The notes beneath the pieces are model-generated. The model ran no database searches and had not been told where the DNA came from. It worked only from the letters and a program-made list of their open reading frames with translations. A program made the translations under genes and the position numbers. Below are positions 62,003 through 64,000 of a stretch of DNA of 64,000 nt, piece after piece. Every line of letters starts with the position of its first letter. The stretch's first letter is position 1. The stretch is from the NCBI GenBank assembly GCA_004556055.1, contig SFIW01000009.1:1-64000 (forward strand), written 5' to 3'. The stretch comes from Planctomycetaceae bacterium (GTDB taxonomy: Bacteria > Planctomycetota > Planctomycetia > Pirellulales > Thermoguttaceae).

Positions 62003-64000
62003 ATGACGATACAAAACGCGAAGACAAAGAGCGACACGTTCAGGAAAGAACTCGCCGCGATCCGCGCCCGCGCGTTGAGGAGACGGACGCGAGCTATCGC
62101 GCTTAGCGTCTTTCTTGTCGCGGAACTTGCGGCCCTTGGCGTATCCTTGCGTTTTTCTTTGACATTCGCCGTATGCGTCGGTCTGAGCGTCTTTTTCGCG
62201 CTTTTCATCCTCTTTTTTCTTCAACTCTTGAGAAAAACTCCTGATCTTCGCCGCGTTGCGAGACGACTTGAAACGCGTTTTCCTGAAGAAGGGGGCGTTT
62301 TATCCGCGACCCTTGACGACGAGTCGCGCCGCCTTTCCGCGCAAAACGCGATGCTGGGGCTTGCGACGCGTCGCGCCGACGCGCTTGTCGCGGGTCTCCG
62401 CGCCGTCTCTCAAGATGAAATCGACGCCGTCCTTTACGCCGAACGCGTCGACTCGCGTTCTCTTCTGCGCGCGACGCGTTCGCGCGGGGCTCTGCCGCTA
62501 CTCGCCGCAATCCTTACCGGTCTCCTTTTGGCGCGAGTCGGCGCCTCTTTCGTCGCGACTTCGACTTCTTCGCGCGAAGCGCCATTGCCTGCGGCTCCAA
62601 CTCGTCTTTCCGAAGCGTCGACGGGGACAAGCGAAGAGCCCCTTGTTCAATCGCAGAGCGCGGATGAGGAGAAGCCCTCGCCCTTTGACGCAGGGGATAA
62701 AGAGGACGCGTTTGCGTGCGCGGCGGTGTTGTGCGAAGATTTGGAGCGTTTGACGGGGCTTGCGGACGCTCTTGTCGAAGAGCTTGAAGGGGGAGAGGAT
62801 GGGGATATCGCGCTCGCGGCAAACCTAACGCGCGAGATAATGACGGGGCTCGACGGCGAGACGGGGATCAAGGCGCGGTCTGGGGAAGCGTGTCGCGCGT
62901 CGGCGGCCGCGCTTCGCGACGCGACGCGCGAAGAGCCGTTTGACGTCGGCGAGGCGTCGCGCGCTCTCTTGACGCGTCGTCGCGCCGCGACGTTGGCGCG
63001 GTATTGCGAGGAATCGCGAGAGGCGCGCGCCGCGTTGATTGAGGCGTTGACGAACGCGACGCGCGCACGAGACGCGCAAAGACTCTCAGAGGAACGCCAA
63101 AGCGCGACTGACGTCGCCAAAGCGCTGCGCGAACGCTTTGCGGAGGAGGCGATCGCGTTTCGTATTTTGACCGACGCGTGGCGACTGGGTCAAGAGCTTC
63201 GGGATCTGCGCGCGGAGGACGAAGCGTTGTACGAACGGTCGCGGGATCTCTTTTCGAATCGCGCGGGGGCGTCTCCAATCGAGGAGGAAAAGATTGGGGA
63301 AGTCGCTTCTTTTCTGGAACGCGCGACGGCTCGGCGCGCGTCGGCGGCGTCGGCGATCAAGGGCTTCGAAGATCTTGCGGAACGTCTTGAAGGGGAAGAC
63401 GGGCTGGAGTTTATGACCTTCGCGGCGAGTTGCGCCGCAGAATCGGGGTTTGACGCGCTATTATTCGGCGCGGACTCAACCCTTGCGGAGGGGTACGTCG
63501 GGCGCGAGGAATCGGCGCTCGATTTGGCGATGGAGAACGCGAAAGCGCAGCGCTGGGGCATGACGACGACGATCCTCGACGCGCGTCGACGAACGAGGCC
63601 CCTCTACGACGAATCGGCGGACGCGCACGTCTCCGCGCCGACGCGAGCGCTGGCGGCGCGTCTGACCTTTGGAGATTTTCGCGAGGCTGTCTACGACGTT
63701 CCCGTCGACTTGCCGGGGGGCGTTGAAGCTTCTGTCGCCGTCGCGGATTCGTCGCGCGGAGAAGAGGAGACGCAAGGGGAACTCTCGTCGACTCTTACGG
63801 CGCTGGAGAGGGACTCCGAGTTAGGGGAACTTCTCGCCGACGCGCCGGACGAAGCGCTCGAGACGGCGAAGGAGGAACGCAAAACGGAGGGGACAAAGAC
63901 GGGGACGATCCTTTCGAACGCGGCGACGGAAGGGGACGAGACGTTTGGCGGCGGAGTCGAAACGACGCGCGGAGAGGCGCTCGCCGCAGGGGGAAACGCG
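62003..64000 (+). CDS. Two-membrane-segment protein with long extracytoplasmic helical region (3'-incomplete)
   Basis: Open from ATG 62003 to the window end (666 codons) with no stop; GGAAGG lies upstream. Two hydrophobic segments come close together near residues 35-75 (ALSVFLVAELAALGVSL; VCVGLSVFFALFILFFLQLL), and a third near 165-185 (ALPLLAAILTGLLLARVGA). Between them, RRVARRLETRFPEEGGVLSATLDDESRRLS recalls the region after the first membrane segments in DUF4175-type proteins, which I note as a weak match. The rest is helical, rich in Ala, Glu and Arg, with acidic Ser/Thr stretches at the end of the visible part. Function unknown. The GC content at third positions is very high, as in the neighbours. 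Confidence 0.75.
   Translation, partial: MTIQNAKTKSDTFRKELAAIRARALRRRTRAIALSVFLVAELAALGVSLRFSLTFAVCVGLSVFFALFILFFLQLLRKTPDLRRVARRLETRFPEEGGVLSATLDDESRRLSAQNAMLGLATRRADALVAGLRAVSQDEIDAVLYAERVDSRSLLRATRSRGALPLLAAILTGLLLARVGASFVATSTSSREAPLPAAPTRLSEASTGTSEEPLVQSQSADEEKPSPFDAGDKEDAFACAAVLCEDLERLTGLADALVEELEGGEDGDIALAANLTREIMTGLDGETGIKARSGEACRASAAALRDATREEPFDVGEASRALLTRRRAATLARYCEESREARAALIEALTNATRARDAQRLSEERQSATDVAKALRERFAEEAIAFRILTDAWRLGQELRDLRAEDEALYERSRDLFSNRAGASPIEEEKIGEVASFLERATARRASAASAIKGFEDLAERLEGEDGLEFMTFAASCAAESGFDALLFGADSTLAEGYVGREESALDLAMENAKAQRWGMTTTILDARRRTRPLYDESADAHVSAPTRALAARLTFGDFREAVYDVPVDLPGGVEASVAVADSSRGEEETQGELSSTLTALERDSELGELLADAPDEALETAKEERKTEGTKTGTILSNAATEGDETFGGGVETTRGEALAAGGNA

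Overview
The window most likely comes from a member of the Planctomycetota, probably an anaerobic, host- or gut-associated lineage near the Pirellulales. Three things point to the phylum: a secreted protein built from YTV repeats, the cell-wall type known from Rhodopirellula; a giant secreted beta-helix protein with choice-of-anchor-Q-like and CSLREA-like modules; and a short protein that resembles the two ends of large planctomycete discoidin/HzsA-related proteins. The anaerobic lifestyle is inferred from a flavodiiron protein next to an indolepyruvate:ferredoxin oxidoreductase (IorAB). Coding DNA is GC-rich and dominated by GCG, GAC and GTC codons, which creates many long false reading frames on the opposite strand. 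No CRISPR array, prophage or intact insertion sequence was seen.

Layout. 1-10558: giant repeat adhesin-like gene, cut by the window edge and frame-shifted near 843. 10.7-17.2 kb: UDP-glucuronate decarboxylase, a miniature secreted protein, ribokinase, a large LptA/OstA-like membrane-anchored protein and tRNA-Gly(CCC). 17.3-27 kb: DUF89 phosphatase, YTV wall protein behind a long leader, ParA, QueF, a class I aminotransferase, a FlgI-like lipoprotein and phosphofructokinase. 27-28 kb: a structured non-coding stretch and a broken kdpE remnant. 28-32 kb: infA diverging from an operon of a small unknown gene, folE, a polyprenyl diphosphate synthase and lysA. 32-40 kb: DUF4236 protein, GH106-like glycosidase, flavodiiron protein and iorAB.

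39.9-49.5 kb holds a seven-gene minus-strand block: TerD, two short TerY-type vWA proteins, a PP2C phosphatase, a protein kinase with zinc ribbon, a vWA protein with a C-terminal zinc-binding tail, and a PMCA-type calcium ATPase with two additional predicted membrane segments. I read it as a TerY-phosphatase-kinase signalling unit tied to calcium. tRNA-Cys and coaD follow.

50.8-56.4 kb is a compact three-gene operon: a membrane-fusion (HlyD-like) protein with a cytoplasmic GAF-like sensor half, a periplasmic HlyD-like adaptor, and an M50 metalloprotease that carries a PqqD-like N-terminus and its own HlyD-like C-terminus. It looks like a sensor-coupled envelope export or processing machine with no characterised counterpart known to me. 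56.5-64 kb: a beta-helix polysaccharide-lyase-like protein behind a terminator-like leader hairpin, a PTPS/QueD homologue lacking the catalytic cysteine but with a zinc ribbon, a large secreted acidic protein, and a two-membrane-segment protein running off the end.

All assignments come from reading motifs and translated sequence; no database search was run.
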